Source: Cunninghamia lanceolata (taxonomy: Eukaryota > Streptophyta > Pinopsida > Cupressales > Cupressaceae). Taken from it: a DNA stretch of 64,000 nt. The notes beneath the pieces were generated by a model. The model was given only the letters and a program-made list of their open reading frames with translations. It was not told where the DNA came from and ran no database searches. Made by a program: the position numbers and the translations under genes. The stretch is taken from the NCBI GenBank assembly GCA_027924645.1, contig BSBN01001807.1, forward strand, positions 13,782,001 through 13,846,000, in the 5' to 3' direction. Within the stretch, counting starts at the first letter, position 1; every line of letters begins with the position of its first letter. Positions 1-12,326 of the stretch are shown piece by piece.

Positions 1-470
1 TACACGATAACAAGACATGTAAGTTACAACACCAGAGCTCAGATGGCAAGCACCGATGGTTATCCTAAGTCTATCGTCTTGAGTAGGGTAGGGCCACTTC
101 CGGTTAGGAAGGAGTGCGGGAGACCGACGGTCTGTGGTTGGAGGTTAAGCTCCTTGAAGATACTTTCTCTTCCAAATACTGAGGATTGCTGAGTCTTGAA
201 TGTGATGGGTCGACAATCGAGATGCATGTTAATGGTATGTTTCCAATATTTTATTTGTTTCAAGAAAATTTCAAATTGTTAGAAAACAAAATGTTTATTG
301 TATATCATTTCTTTCAGTTTTATGAAAATGAAATCATGTTTATGTTAAAGTGAAAAATGTTATACTTGGTAGTAGATAAGTTCTTTTGTATCTGATTACC
401 TAGTAAAGAAAAAAAAATTACCTTTGTTAAAAACCTAGTTTTTCTAGTCAAATCGGATATGGATGTTACA
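1..470. other. Left edge, unassigned
   Basis: The first 260 bases are less AT-rich than what follows. A short minus-strand reading frame at 60-263 resembles no family I know, and its composition gives no sign of coding. The rest is AT-rich and featureless. It is probably part of a repeat cut by the window edge. Confidence 0.4.
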
Positions 471-535
471 AAAAAATTGCATGCAACTTTCCATTATCTT
501 TTACTATATACCTCTACAATACAAGAGAGCAATGA
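468..535 (-). repeat. Dispersed repeat, inverted relative to copies at 50.4 and 51.0 kb
   Basis: The reverse complement of this stretch closely matches 50985-51045 and, less well, 50418-50480. The shared words are TTGTATTGTAGAGGTAT and GCATGCAATTTT. It lies directly next to the copia fragment ending near 540. The family is unknown; LTR debris is one possibility. Confidence 0.6.
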
Positions 536-1020
536 ATTATATATCTAAACCAATTCCCTCCTTTTGGTCGCTAATATTGCTTTATGTTTTTCAATGCTTC
601 CATTATACTTGAACTTAGTTTAATACATCCACTTATTTTTTACAATCTTTGCCTTGGGTAAGTCCACCAATTCCTAACTCATATTCTTTATCAAAGAGTC
701 ATATTTATTTTGCATAGCTTGTTTCCATTCATATTTTCCCTTATCCTCATCATAAGTTTGAGGATCATTAGTCTTCATTATTGTGGTCATTAGGGCATAA
801 TTAACTTGTTGATTTCGTTGATAAATTTCTTGAGGAATCTTGGTCTTCGGAGAAGGGACAGATTCTTCAATTGTATTGGAAGTTGACTTTGAACTTTTGT
901 TAGTTTCAAAAGTACTATAGGATATGTCATTATTTGTGACCACTTGTGGAATAGGATTTGGAGAGGATTTTATCATATTCTTGAACCCTTGATTAAACTT
1001 GATATCCCTATGGATTTCAA
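536..1020 (-). pseudogene. Ty1-copia pol fragment C1, integrase-RT spacer and start of reverse transcriptase
   Basis: Read on the minus strand, the translation runs from a DIKFNQGFK block (the post-integrase spacer of copia polyproteins) through a Ser/Thr-rich linker to QQVNYALMTTIMKTNDPQTY, then AMQNKYDSLIKNMS, a stop, and ELVDLPK with KFKYNGSIEKHKA. This is the usual entry into copia reverse transcriptase. It is interrupted by stops and truncated on both sides. The same segment occurs in the split copia C2 (49097-49255 joined to 2820-3199), so C1 is a second copy of that family, lacking the element A insertion. C1 therefore gives the empty-site sequence for that insertion. No LTRs are visible. 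Confidence 0.85.
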
Positions 1021-1035
1021 GGTTTGGGATAGGAA

Positions 1036-1225
1036 CACTTATTTCGCAATGGGTACATAGAGATAGCATGTAGATAAAAGTAATTAGTTGTTCCTTTATA
1101 ATTGCACATTGAACATTAAATTTTATCGAAAAGAGAACATACAATTTTGTTGCTGGTGAATGGTTGTTGTCTATCAATCATTTGAACATCAAAGGAATGT
1201 AGTGATATGTGTTGTCCTACATTAG
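1036..1225 (-). repeat. Repeat segment matching 52862-53010 in inverted orientation
   Basis: The reverse complement reads through ATATCACTACATTC, GACAACAACCATT and CAACAAAATTGTAT to TACATGCTATCTC. The same words occur in the same order on the plus strand at 52862-53010. A shorter direct copy of its end lies at 1369-1412. It may be LTR or untranslated DNA of a repeat family. No coding is supported. Confidence 0.7.
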
Positions 1226-2356
1226 AAAATAAATGGAGTAAATTAAATATGTTGACATGTATGCAAGTAAAGTTAATTTTGAATAGTAGTGGATAAAAGT
1301 AGGTATGCAAGTAAAGTTATTTTTTGTTTCAATCAAGTATTCTCAAGTGATAGTGCCCTTAATGTGCAATGGGTATGCTGAGATAGCATGTAGATAAAAG
1401 TAATTAGTGGTAAAAGACATGAAGTGAGAGCTCATTATAGAGAAACCAAAGAAAATAAAATGGCAAACTAAACAAGGATGGAAGAATTAGAAGAGTTGCA
1501 TACAAGTAAATTTGTTTTTTGTTTTGATAAATTATTTGCAAGTGATAGTGCCCTTAATCAATCATCTTCTTGTTTCCCAAGCATACATTGAGCCTATCCA
1601 GTTGAAATGGTATGCCTAGGTATAGAATTGACAAGACTTTGCATTCATCAGGACTATTGTCTTGCATTGCATGTCCCCAGTCAAAAGGAGTTTCATTGTT
1701 AGTGTATGTCAATAGATCTAGAGATGTATGGTGGAAATTCTATAGATGGTAGTCATTTGAAATTATTTCCCAATAGGATGGATATATTTCTCTAATGAAC
1801 CAATATTATTGTGAATGTTTTTGAATTACTGGTATAGAAGCAATTTACTCCAACATAACTATTGAAAACATCGATTATTTGCTACTAGGATGGTGATGAA
1901 ATGAGGGGAGGCTTTAAAAATAGATAGTGTTAAGTGTTCTTTCCAGTTGTTTGGACTTCTGAGATGCTGTAAATGTCCATTTTTGAGCGACTTCAATAAA
2001 CAACTTTGTTTTCAATTGTATTGGTCGTGCTATGTATGAATCAATGAATCTTGGAGATGATATGTTGTTATTGTCATAGATAGATACACTTTAGTGTGCA
2101 ATGATTACACTAAAGAGGTCTTAAAGGTGAATTATGAGGTCCTTAAGAAGATTATGCATTTCCCTAAGTGTAGTTCCCAATGGATAGATGTCATCTTTGG
2201 ATCATTGGCATGAAATGTCTGATTGAAAGTCACTCTCTCTTTTCTTTATCTCTTTTTCCCTTTATATCTCTTATCTCTATCTCTATCCCCCACTCTATCT
2301 CTCTTTCTCTATTCCTCTCTCTATTTTTGTAAACGTACCATCTTTAATGTAGGGAA
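1226..2356. repeat. Unassigned repeat DNA with a CT-rich tract at 2236-2330
   Basis: It contains direct repeats around AAGTGATAGTGCCCTTAAT at about 1347 and 1541, and a CT-rich low-complexity block at 2236-2330 resembling the reverse complement of the GA-rich block at 49.84-50.17 kb. No coding frame or element end is visible. Confidence 0.45.
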
Positions 2357-3199
2357 CTATCCATTAGAATGCTTGGCCGTAGCCCCAATTATATCATAGA
2401 ATGGAATACTTTTTTCCACTATATTGATGTAGTTAAAATTGGTTTTGTAATCCCATGATAATAAATGATTTTTTGTTTTAAGAAACACCTCTTCAATTGT
2501 CATGGGTGGTAAAGATAAAATATGAAAATAATTAATCATAGGAAGGTTATGCATGTAGCCATGTTTTCTACTTGAAACTAAAAAGTACTTTGAATCCACA
2601 AATTTTAGTTCAACATCATACATAAATAAGGATATGGTTTGTCCATACACCCTTTGATATACTATACACATATTCAAAGTAAAAGCATGGTGGGCCCTAC
2701 TCAATTTCTTTAAGCCTCCACAACTAACCCACAAGGTGACCTGGAACTTGAAATCCAATCAATCCTTTAACATAGGGTGGTAAACGAAAATTTTCAAAAA
2801 AGGCATTCTTAACATCCATTTGGTGAAGAGACCACATGTAATGAGCTATCAATACTATAGTAGTCCTAAAAATATTGATCTTTGTTGTTGGCCTAAGCGC
2901 TATTGTGTAGTCAATTCCCTTCTTTTGGTCACTAATCTTGACTTATGTTTTTCAATGCTTCTTTTAGACTTGAACTTATTTTTATACACCCACTTATTTT
3001 TATTTCATTCTTTTCCTTGGGGAAGTCCATCAATTCCCAACTCATATTCTTTATCAAAGAGTCATATTTATTATGCAAAGCTTGTTCCTATTCATATTTT
3101 CCCTTATCCTCATCAAAAGTTTGAGGATCATTAGTCTTCATTATTATGGTCATTAGGGCATAATTAACTTGTTGAGTTCTTTGATAAATTTCTTTCAGA
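2357..3199 (-). pseudogene. Ty1-copia C2 reverse-transcriptase half (left of element A)
   Basis: From 3199 downward the minus strand gives EIYQRTQQVNYALMTIIMKT, DKGKYE, LIKNMSWEL, SIEKHKSRLVTKRREL and, after frameshifts, WSLHQMDVKNAFL, the conserved QMDVKxAFL block of copia reverse transcriptase. A degraded RLKKLS box follows near 2715. The long minus-strand frame at 2357-2758 covers this decayed part and is probably not a real protein. The segment ends abruptly at 3199, where element A begins. The missing upstream part resumes at 49097, so both pieces belong to one copia insertion. It has many stops and frameshifts and is long dead. Confidence 0.85.
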
Positions 3200-3230
3200 G
3201 GGTAAAAGTACAAACCTATGTCACACTTTA
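3200..3230 (+). repeat. Left terminal inverted repeat of element A
   Basis: Starts GGGTAAAAGTACAAAC and ends GTCACACTTTA. It pairs with 49066-49096 at 26 of 31 positions. Its first bases resemble the element B terminus GGGTAAGTGCAA, which supports common ancestry. Confidence 0.8.
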
Positions 3231-4500
3231 TAAAGGAATCGACCAACATAAAAAAAATCTCAACTTTGACCACATAAAAGTAGTCTTTATGTTTTGAATT
3301 TCAAAATGATGTAAACTAAGCAAATGTAGATCTCTTGTTGAAGTTTATTACTCTAATTTTTTATATTTTTTTAAAAATTATTTTGATTAATTTTTTATCA
3401 ATTTAAGAGTAGATTTTGAAATGTTGAAAATTTGAAGAAAAAGTGATGTCCAGTTGACGTCAAGAAACAAATAGAAAAAAATGCATTTTCTCTTGATTTT
3501 TTTCCCAATTAGGTGACTTCAATATCTAGGGCATGGAAAAAAAATGAATTTTTGATCTATATTTTTCTCATAATAATATTTTAAAGTCAAACTAACCTAA
3601 TTTTGATAGTTTTCAGTTGATGTCAACTATTGTTTAATTTTATTTTCATTTTCAAAAAACAAATTATATCCTTTTGAAGAGGATTCTCTCCTCTAGGGCA
3701 TCATATATTTTCCAATTTTTTTAATCATGTTTTACTATTTTTTATTTATTTCAAATTAGCCTCTTTTTGAACTTTAATAATCTACTTGCATTATTTTCAA
3801 ATATTTATATCGTAAAATTACTCAATATATATATATATATTTCCAGATTCAGCACTCTGAGCTCTACAAAAGGGTATTTTTCTTTTTTTTAGAAAAATAA
3901 TTTTGATTGTAGAAATATTTAGCAGAAGTTGGAAGTTTGAGAAAGTTTTAAAAAATGGTGACTTGGCTACCAAATAGGATGCCACATAAATAGATTCAAC
4001 CTAATGGGATTCGACCGAATCCCATTCTGTCAAAACTACTTGATTGCTTTTTTTTAAAGAATTTGTGGCTTTTTTATTTTTTTAATTATTGAATTTTAAT
4101 AAATTTAAAAAGAAAAAACTGATTTCGACAGGGAAGAGTCATATTAAAAAACACAATGATCTGAAAGTGTTTTTTAATGCCTTTTCTGGCCTTTTTTAGC
4201 TTTTTAGCTTTTTTTAGTTTTTTGGGCTTTTTTAAATTATTAAATTATAGAAATTTGGAGAAAAAAGAACCACTAATTTCAACAGGGGCAGAGTCATATT
4301 CAAAAACAAAATGATCTGAAAGTGTTTTTAATGCCTTTTTGGCTTTTTTTAGTTTTTTTGGTTTTTTAAATTATTAAATTATAGAAATTTGGAGAAAAAA
4401 GAACCACCGATTTCAATAGGGGCAGAGTTGTATTCTCAGGTACCATGATCTAAAACATGTAATTGATTAAATCATTGATTTATTGAATGTAGACCTAGAT
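3231..4500. repeat. Left subterminal region of element A: hairpin and three tandem units
   Basis: AT-rich non-coding DNA. A palindrome lies at 4003-4026 (AATGGGATTCG, two-base spacer, CGAATCCCATT), about 0.8 kb from the left end. Three imperfect tandem units of about 140 bp follow at roughly 4111-4256, 4257-4389 and 4390-4460. They share GAAAAAA, GAGTCATATT, AATGATCTGAAAGTGTTTTTAATGCC in pieces, and T-rich GGCTTTTTT stretches. The last unit is partial. There is also a short TA run at about 3822-3840. Confidence 0.7.
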
Positions 4501-6259
4501 CTTCAAAAATAGAGGTTAAAGTATTTGTATGTGTTATTTTTGCATGCAGGTGAATTCAAATTTGAGCAATTTGTGATGGGCAATAAAAAGACAAAAAAAT
4601 GTCATATGATCGAAGAAGAGATACTACAAATGTCGATGAAGGAACATCTACTCAAGAACAACCCATGGAAATTGTTGATGACCAAGGAGTACAAGTACCA
4701 AAACAAATTGAAGGTGGTGATATAATTTTTTTCCTTGGTATGGAAAATTTGATGGAGATGGACGAGGATTCTCTTTTCAAAAATATTTCATCTGAAGATA
4801 TGGTACCTGAAAGCATAGTAAAATTGCACTTTAAAAAAATATGGGACAATTTTTTTGAAAATAAGTCTATAATTGGAAGAGCACAATTATTTGCAAAGTT
4901 ATTTAGGAGGAAAGAGATGACCCCTATTTTGGAGTTGTTAGGGGTTGATAATAAGAAAAAGTCATCAGGTTCATTAAAGAAAATAATAGTTGAAAACCTA
5001 CAAGAAACATTGAATTCTATTGAAAGTAAGAGTCGAGCTATTGATTTAAGTGTTGCACGTAGAGCATTAATGACTGTAATTTCTAGTAAGAAATTATCAG
5101 ATAAAAGACAAGTTCAAGCAATTTCCCAATTACTCAATGTTTCTAGGAGAACTGTTCAAAGATATATTGCAAAGAGAAACAAATTGGATGGAAATATTGA
5201 GAATAATTGGGTAAATATTTGTAGGGTTCCCTGAAAAAATAGAATTTTAGAAGATGTAAAGGAATAGGTGATTGAATATTGGACCAACCACTCTCGTGTT
5301 TCTTCCAATAGAAGGGACACTATACAGGTAAAAGGTGAAGATGGTACAAAAATTTCACATCCGAAACATTTTATAGATACAACACAAAGTGAACTTTTTG
5401 AAGCATTCAAGCAAGAATTTTTAGATGTGAAGATTTGTCAAAGGATGTTTGAGAGACTACGACCAAGTTTTGTACGTATAAATAAGGTATGTGATACTTG
5501 TTGTTGTTGAAATCATGTCAAATTTCATCTACACCTACAGTCATATAAAAATGCCATGGAAGTAATTAATCCAAATATACTCATCGCTAGAAGTACAACA
5601 CAATTTGTGAAGTCTCTTCTATGTGAAAAATCAGAAGATTCAAATGAATTCAAAGTGTAGTGTATAAAATATATGCAATGATTGTGGAAATTTGAAGAAT
5701 CTTTTACAGGTTGATAATATTGATCATTCAATGCAAGTTATGTGGAAGAGATTTGAATATGAGAAGTACTCAACAAAGTCAGGAGTTGAGAGCAGAAAAA
5801 ATGTTCCCAAAGAGAGTGAATTGTCTTACAATGAGTTTATGAATAAATTTTGCAATATCATATATCCACATATTGAACATTGTCATGGTGCTAGAAGGAA
5901 AGCTAAGCAATTTCATGACTCAAAGAATTGTTTTCCACCAGGTCGTATTCTCTGTATTGCTGATTTATATGAGAACTATGCATTTAGTCATCAAAGTGAG
6001 ATTCAAAGTCAATATTATCATTTAGAGCAAGTTGCAATATTTTTACAAGTTTGTTATAGGCATGCCAAAGAACATGTGGATGGTGTACAAAGTAGCAAAT
6101 ATGAACGAATTATCATCAAAGAAGTTCACTTTTATATCAGTGATGATATAGGTCATGATAGAAGCTAGGTAGCCCATTGTTTTGCAATATTTTTTGAAGA
6201 CCTAAGATGACATCAAATAGATGCTTCACAACATTGGATATGGTCTGATGGATGTGCTT

Positions 6260-6407
6260 GTAAGTGTTGATTTAATTTTTTTTTAAATTATATTGTATTT
6301 ATTTGTGTAGACTTGAATTGTTCAGTTACTTAAATATGTTGTAGGTATGTAAATAGTTTTTTTAAAATATTTTAGTTTTAAATTTGAAATTGTTTATAAC
6401 TTCACAG
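6260..6407 (+). other. Putative intron in element A transposase
   Basis: The exon ends ...GATGTGCTT, the intron opens GTAAGTGTTG and closes TTCACAG, and the next exon begins CACAATTTAAG. Splicing rebuilds Cys-Ala-Ser-Gln-Phe-Lys exactly as in element B, where the same codons are contiguous near 24780. The donor matches the GTAAGT consensus. The intron is thus present in copy A and absent in copy B. Confidence 0.75.
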
Positions 6408-6551
6408 CACAATTTAAGTCTACAAAAGGTTTTAATTGGTTAAACCATCAACATATTAAATGAAATATACAATTTTTGTGGAATTTCTATGAGAGTGGAC
6501 ATGGAAAAGGAGAGCATGATGGAGTTGGATCATGTGTGAAGCATGCACTTC

Positions 6552-6860
6552 AACAACATGAACTTGTTGGTAATACCATATGGACTACAAATTTAAATTC
6601 TTAACTATATTTTAAATCAATTTAAATCTGTTAGGAAAAAAGTGTAGATCTCAATATATTGCACATGTTGAGAAGTGGAAGCTTCAACCATTATTAAATT
6701 TAGTGGTTTTGATATATATCCAATGTTGCAGATTTTTAATATTTCTCCTGTTGGATTTTTAAAAAAATCTAATTATATTTTTTGAGATCGTCTTGTCCTT
6801 TCAACTAGAAAACCTCTTAACCTGACATTTCACCAACATGAACTTGTAGGTAATTCCATA
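6552..6860 (+). repeat. Direct repeats bounding an insertion or intron in the A transposase
   Basis: The stretch around AACATGAACTTGTTGGTAAT (6555-6574) recurs 280 bases later at 6835-6854 as AACATGAACTTGTAGGTAAT. The protein match to element B (HEL, then N..IVEWC) resumes only after the second copy. This is either a duplication flanking an insertion or an intron beginning GTAATACC and ending TTGTAG. Confidence 0.55.
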
Positions 6861-7800
6861 AGGAATGCAAATGAAATTGTTGAATGGTGCAAAAGTTATT
6901 TTTCCATCTGTGACTGAATATACAACACATGCTACTTTTGGGAAGTTAAAGGTACATAAATATTTTTTTGAATTTCAATGTGTGTACATGAATTGAATTT
7001 TCAATTTTATACACTTTTTAATTGGATGATTGAAATTTAAACAAATATTGATCGATCAACTCTTACTAATTGTCAAACAATTAGTGGTATTAGAAGTTTG
7101 CATCAAATCATGACAGTAGGACATAGCAAGCCTCCTGTAATTGAATTGAGAGAAAAATCATGTTTCTGTGCTGATTGCATTGAGAATAATGCAAATACTC
7201 TACAATGTGAGAATATTAGAGATGGGTATGTTTCAGAATGGGAAATAAAACAATTAGTGGCCACATTAGACCCTTTTGAAGATAATGACATTGTAGATGT
7301 CTATGATCCTTTGTATTTAGCAGATTATGAACGTGTATCAGATTTAGTTATTATAGGTAAATTTTAAAATTTTAAATTGAATTTTAACTTGTACATTTGA
7401 TTTATAATATATTCTACTTAAGTTGAGCATGGTTTACTACATGGTGTGTACATGATATATTTTTGCTATTCTTGCGGATCTTGACAATACAAAAGGTGTA
7501 GATTACTATCTACTAAGATGTACACAACCAAAATGCAAATTGTCAGAATCAATGACAGATGGTGATGGACAAGAGTATCCTGCTAGATCAGTGGTTGTTG
7601 AAGGCACATACTATCAACAAACAAAGATAGATACAAATGGTATTATATTTATTGATTATATGCCAAGTCAAAAGTTTCTACATTATAGTCACTTAGTTAT
7701 AGCAACACGAATAAATCTTGAAACTTTACCAAAAAGAGGACGTGCCAAATAAAGGTGGAGGTTGCCTATTGAAGATCATGAAAATATTTTAGAGATAATA

Positions 7801-7877
7801 AAAGATAGAGAGGATCTGAATTATATATGTACCAAGAACTTTAAACTATTTTTGTACATGTATATATTTTCTATATG

Positions 7878-7916
<39 letters not shown>

Positions 7917-10900
7917 GTAACATTTGGACGTAAATTTGAAAATCTTTTATTTTATGTTGAATTCAAATAATTTTGACATTCAATGTGGTGATACATTACT
8001 TTTTTCTTAATCATTGAAATAGATTGGTCATTAATTAATTGCATCCCACATATTTCATTTTCCTACATTTTGGTGTTCATATCTTACCTGATATTTAGGT
8101 CATCCTAAGATATTGTGATTCGATGAAATTAGAGGCTATCTTCTATGGAGGAAATTCTAGATGTCATGGATGTCATGATAAAGTTATTGGCTATCTTCTT
8201 TTATCTTACTGTAGATTAATTGAATTGAGTTATTTTTGGATATCATGATAAAGTTTAGTTTTTAAGGCCTAATAAGTATTTATAAGTTCAAAAATTCTAC
8301 ATGATTGAGTATGATGCATGTGTGTAGTCATTTATGTGTTCACTAAGTTGTTTGTTAAATCAACATGTTGGTGATCTGAGCTATTTTCTAATGACTCTAT
8401 GGTGTAAGATTAGTTCTTGAGGGTAGGGAATGTCAATCTCAAGATCAATTAAGTTATAGCTTATAATTAGGCAAAGGATTGTTCAAGGCCAATGCTTAAG
8501 CCAAGATTAAAATTCTTCTCTTGAGGATAGATAAGCTTGGGAGGTTAGTCCCTATGATTTGAGGTGTACACTAATTAAAGTGAATCGAAGAAAATATAAG
8601 CAAGCTTGATAGCAATCCCAATGTGAGCACATGAAACTCCTAGAAATTTGTCAGTAAATTTCATTATACAAGCTTGTTTAATCATGGTTTTTGAACCACT
8701 CTTGACAATATACATATGTCAGGCATGAAAATAATTGTAAATTAGGTAACTTATATTTCCCCTTAAAATATATAGTTCTACATCATGCATGATTATTTTA
8801 ACAAGTGCAACACAACATAACAATCTTTTAATTTTCTTAGAAGGGGTCTCATTATATAGGTATTTTAAATTCAAATATATGAAGTTAAATTCTAGTTGGA
8901 AATTGAAATAAAATAGAGAAAAATGAATAGAGAAATAACATAGGCAAAGGGGCCTCATGAGGTGTAGGTTTTACCCAACATGGCTATGTACCTTCCATAG
9001 TTTTTTTAGATGACCCTAATTCATAAAATGGAAGTTAATTTAGACATACCAACTTTTTTTTATAGCAATTTCAATTTACATTTTTTAAATTTATTTCCCA
9101 AATTCCAAATTCACTCAATTTTAGGTAAAAATCACAAATATATTTCTCCAAAACATTATATATAGTTACAAAAAAATTTATAAATTCATTCATACAAAGT
9201 ACTCCATAAGATCATAAACCTATTTACTATGGAATCCATCTTCCTAATTGTATCTACACTAAGACTTCCAATCACAACATATATCCACTAATTTGATTTG
9301 ATTCATACTTACACATATTAAGTTTTATAATCTTTATTACACATATTTAGTTTCAAAATCCTTATTTGTTTCCATTATCATTCTTGACTTATATTTCAAG
9401 AATATTCAAATTCAAAACCCTCTAATCTTTTGATCCCTTCTAGTTTCTTCTATATTTCTTATTTCTCAAGAAATCCCTAGATATTTTTCTAGATTCCAAT
9501 CTAGATGAAAAAAATAAGTTTCAATGAAGATTTCGAGTTCTTCTAATCATTTTTCTAAGATCATATAATATAAATTTGAATTTCTAATTGCTATGGACTT
9601 TGTAAATAACTAGTTTGTTCAATGGTTTCTTATTGAGTAGGAAAGATCAAACTCAGATGAGCATATCACCTTTTTCACAATAAGAATTTACATTTATTAT
9701 TAAATCCAAATGAAATATTTTGTATAATATTTTCATGATGAGATCCTACCTAAAGATTCTTAGGAAATTTGAAAATAACTGCGACAAAAATTCACTATCC
9801 AAACACAATCTATTAATTCTTTAATAAATGCAATCCAATCACTTCAATCTTCAAACTTGTATAATTTCCTTTCTAGAATGAAAATGCAATAGCTGCTTAC
9901 TAAAATTCTTTCTTTTTAATCCAAGTATAATTTCACTTTTGCTTCACAAATCTAATTGTAGAAATAAATCTTAGTTAATAATATTTAAGTATTAACTTTT
10001 GAGTGATAATAAATTAAATACTCTTTTTTTATTCATGCAGTTTACTTAGAAAACATCTATTAATAAAATAATAGCTTTTCTAATTTATTTATTATTTAAT
10101 TCATACATAACTCAAGCAAGGAAATCATCTAACCTTTAATTCTCCAAAAATAAAATATTATTATTATTTATTTCTAATTTCCAAATTATGAACTTTCATA
10201 CTCAATAAATTAATTAAAACAAGTAAATTGCTTTATTAATCTAAATTTAATTTCTAACTAAAATTAGAAATTAGTTAACAAACAAATAATTAAATATAAT
10301 TATTTTTAGGCATTTAATTGATTAATGCACACCACTAATTAATTTATTATAAACTAATTATTTATCTTATTTTATTTATTACTACACCATTGGATTATAG
10401 TTAGACACTTCAATACTAGGACCTAATTCACCTTCCTCAATACTTATAATTGTAAAAAAAATATTGCCACACATACCTTAGTAGCATTATTAGACAATAC
10501 AAATAATATATTATCAACGACAAAATAATTAAACATGACAATTAACCAATTGCATCATGATAGTCACATTACAAGACTAGCACTTGCACCAGAAGGAGGT
10601 GCAATGGTTATGCTATATTTCTAGTGATATTTTCACTATGATCAAGAATACAATGAATGTCTTACAAGACTGGCTATGAGCCACAAACTTGAACATGAAT
10701 AGAGAAATTAAGGAGTCGTATTAGAATTATCATACCATGATTTTTTATGATGAAGAACCAAATTTACAAAAGACACAAATTGGAATCACAAAGCACATAA
10801 CAATTATTCAGAAAGAGGTTTTTGATCTTACTGACTAAAAAAGGAGAAACTTTTATTTTATTATTAGTTATAATGTTACTGCATGTTTGGTTATCTATTA

Positions 10901-11157
10901 CTAGTTATTTTTTTATTATAGAATGATAGTGACTTGTCAATTCTTGTAGTTGTAGATCATAGTGAATTGAATTGAGTTATATTATTGGTACATAATTCAA
11001 CATATTGTGATTCCTAGATTAGTATTAGCTAAATTAACTAGTCATGCAAATTTCCTTTCATCAACTAGCAATGCACTATATATGTTATGTCTTTTTTGTA
11101 TGTTTTTTTCCTAAATTTGATTATGAACATTAAATTAACTCAATTTTTTATATAGAT
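7801..11157. other. Non-coding middle of element A
   Basis: About 3.3 kb of AT-rich DNA between the two gene remnants. A TA microsatellite lies at about 7879-7912. Minus-strand short frames such as 8719-8958 look accidental. I see no domain, no element ends and no clear tandem structure. Confidence 0.55.
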
Positions 11158-12326
11158 TTAAAGTGAGCAAGAATATATGTTCAAAACCATAATATAAAAT
11201 GTATATAATGTGAAACCATAATGTAAAATGTATATTTTGTAAAACATAGTAAGATATGAACCATAACATGAAAGGTCATAACATGTGAAACCATAACAAG
11301 TTAGAGAGTAGGGTGTCTTATATGAATACATATATATAGATCTATCTCCCAAGCCATGTGTGGATCCATGTCTCGATCTCTCTCTGGATCTCGATCCCTA
11401 TCCTGATGCACCTCCCTGCACAAGAAAGTACATAATTTAATTTAATGTACATGTGTATATATATGTAAAGTCATCTTAAAGTTAAATTGTACTTTCAACA
11501 TGTCTGAATTTATCAAATTGTACTTTCAACATGTCTAAATTTATCAAGTAATATATATTATAAATGTACCTCAAACGTATCATGCATGAGATCCTCTGCA
11601 TGCTCCAAATCTCTGAAGCACGACAAATTATCCCCTTGTTGCTAGAAATTTTCAAATACAAGATTTTAATGAATAGTGAGAACTACTTTTAAGTCAAGTT
11701 TATTTAATATATACACATATGAATTTGTAGAATGCAAAATATAAAAATTATTCAAGTACCTGCACATCTTGGAGCACTCTACTAATCCCACTAATGTCAA
11801 AAGAATGAATGGTAACATTAGGGACGCGTATATCTAAAGGTAAAGGACCAGAGCCAAAGAGAAGTGTTCTACATGTGCCATGTACATGAGGTGCAACCTG
11901 ATGCAGTGTGGGGGTTGTCGACTGGTCTGGAATATTTTGGTTCTTTGAAGCTGCCTCACCCTGATCCAATTGTCTACCATTATGTCATCTAATATGAGTT
12001 GGTACATCATCCAAAGGAATCTCATACTCGTCACTGATAAACTGGTATGTTGATAGTAAATCAACAAAGGTAGCTGAACACGCATCACGTACAGTGGTGT
12101 CACTCAGATGGGTCACATCTATTGGGGATGGTATATGTGCATGAATGTAGGGGTCATAATTCATGTATGTAGCCTCAGTGGGAGGAAGTATAATCTGTGG
12201 ACATCATAAGTATCTTCCTACATGATCAGATGACATCTGATCAACCTGAGTAGCAATCGTTGTCATCCTGTCAAAAAGCCTGGACCTAGTTGGTGCAACT
12301 GCTGCATCTCTTGTTGTTGCTAGTTC
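11158..12326 (-). pseudogene. Element A gene 2, 3' part (downstream of the C3 insertion)
   Basis: Read from 12326 downward, the frame continues directly from the gene 2 part at 38555-39225 once C3 and one 5-bp target copy are removed. It gives TTRDAAVAPTRSRLFDRM, TQVDQMSSDH, a stop near 12210, MNYDPYIHAHIPSPIDV, FVDLLSTYQFISDEYEIPL, a second stop near 11986, then TPTLHQVAPHVHGT to RVLQDVQ at 11760. A GT donor follows. A 72-base exon at 11570-11641 (24 codons, QQGDNLSC to MHDTFE) is bounded by AG and GT. A last exon starts at 11415 with an Arg/Ser-rich tail (one TAG) and stays open to 11158. The plan of short 3' exons ending in a basic tail resembles element B gene 2, but the residue match here is weak. 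Confidence 0.65.

Larger units (their letters stand above)
4599..7800 (+). pseudogene. Element A gene 1: decayed DDE/DDD-type transposase
   Basis: A broken homologue of the element B transposase. Pieces in order: 4599-5231 (N-terminal; WDNFFE...AQLFAK and ILELLGV match B's WRLFFE and MKILGL, followed by a helix-turn-helix-like SQLLNVSRRTVQRYIAKR); 5268-5510 (HPKHFIDTTQ, KICQRMFERLRP, TCCC); 5511-5690 with stops and a frameshift (CNDCGNL); 5692-6168 (ADLYENY, IQSQYYHLEQV, HFYISDDIGHD); 6169-6259 (IWSDGCA). A putative intron at 6260-6407 joins CA to SQFKS. FYESGHGKGEHDGVGSC follows at about 6485, IVEWCKS near 6885, and SCFCADC near 7160. A last exon at about 7465-7800 gives GVDYYLLRC, TDGDGQEYPARSV and KFLHYSHLV. 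All three candidate catalytic Asp residues persist. A stop ends the first block at 5232. Confidence 0.85.
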
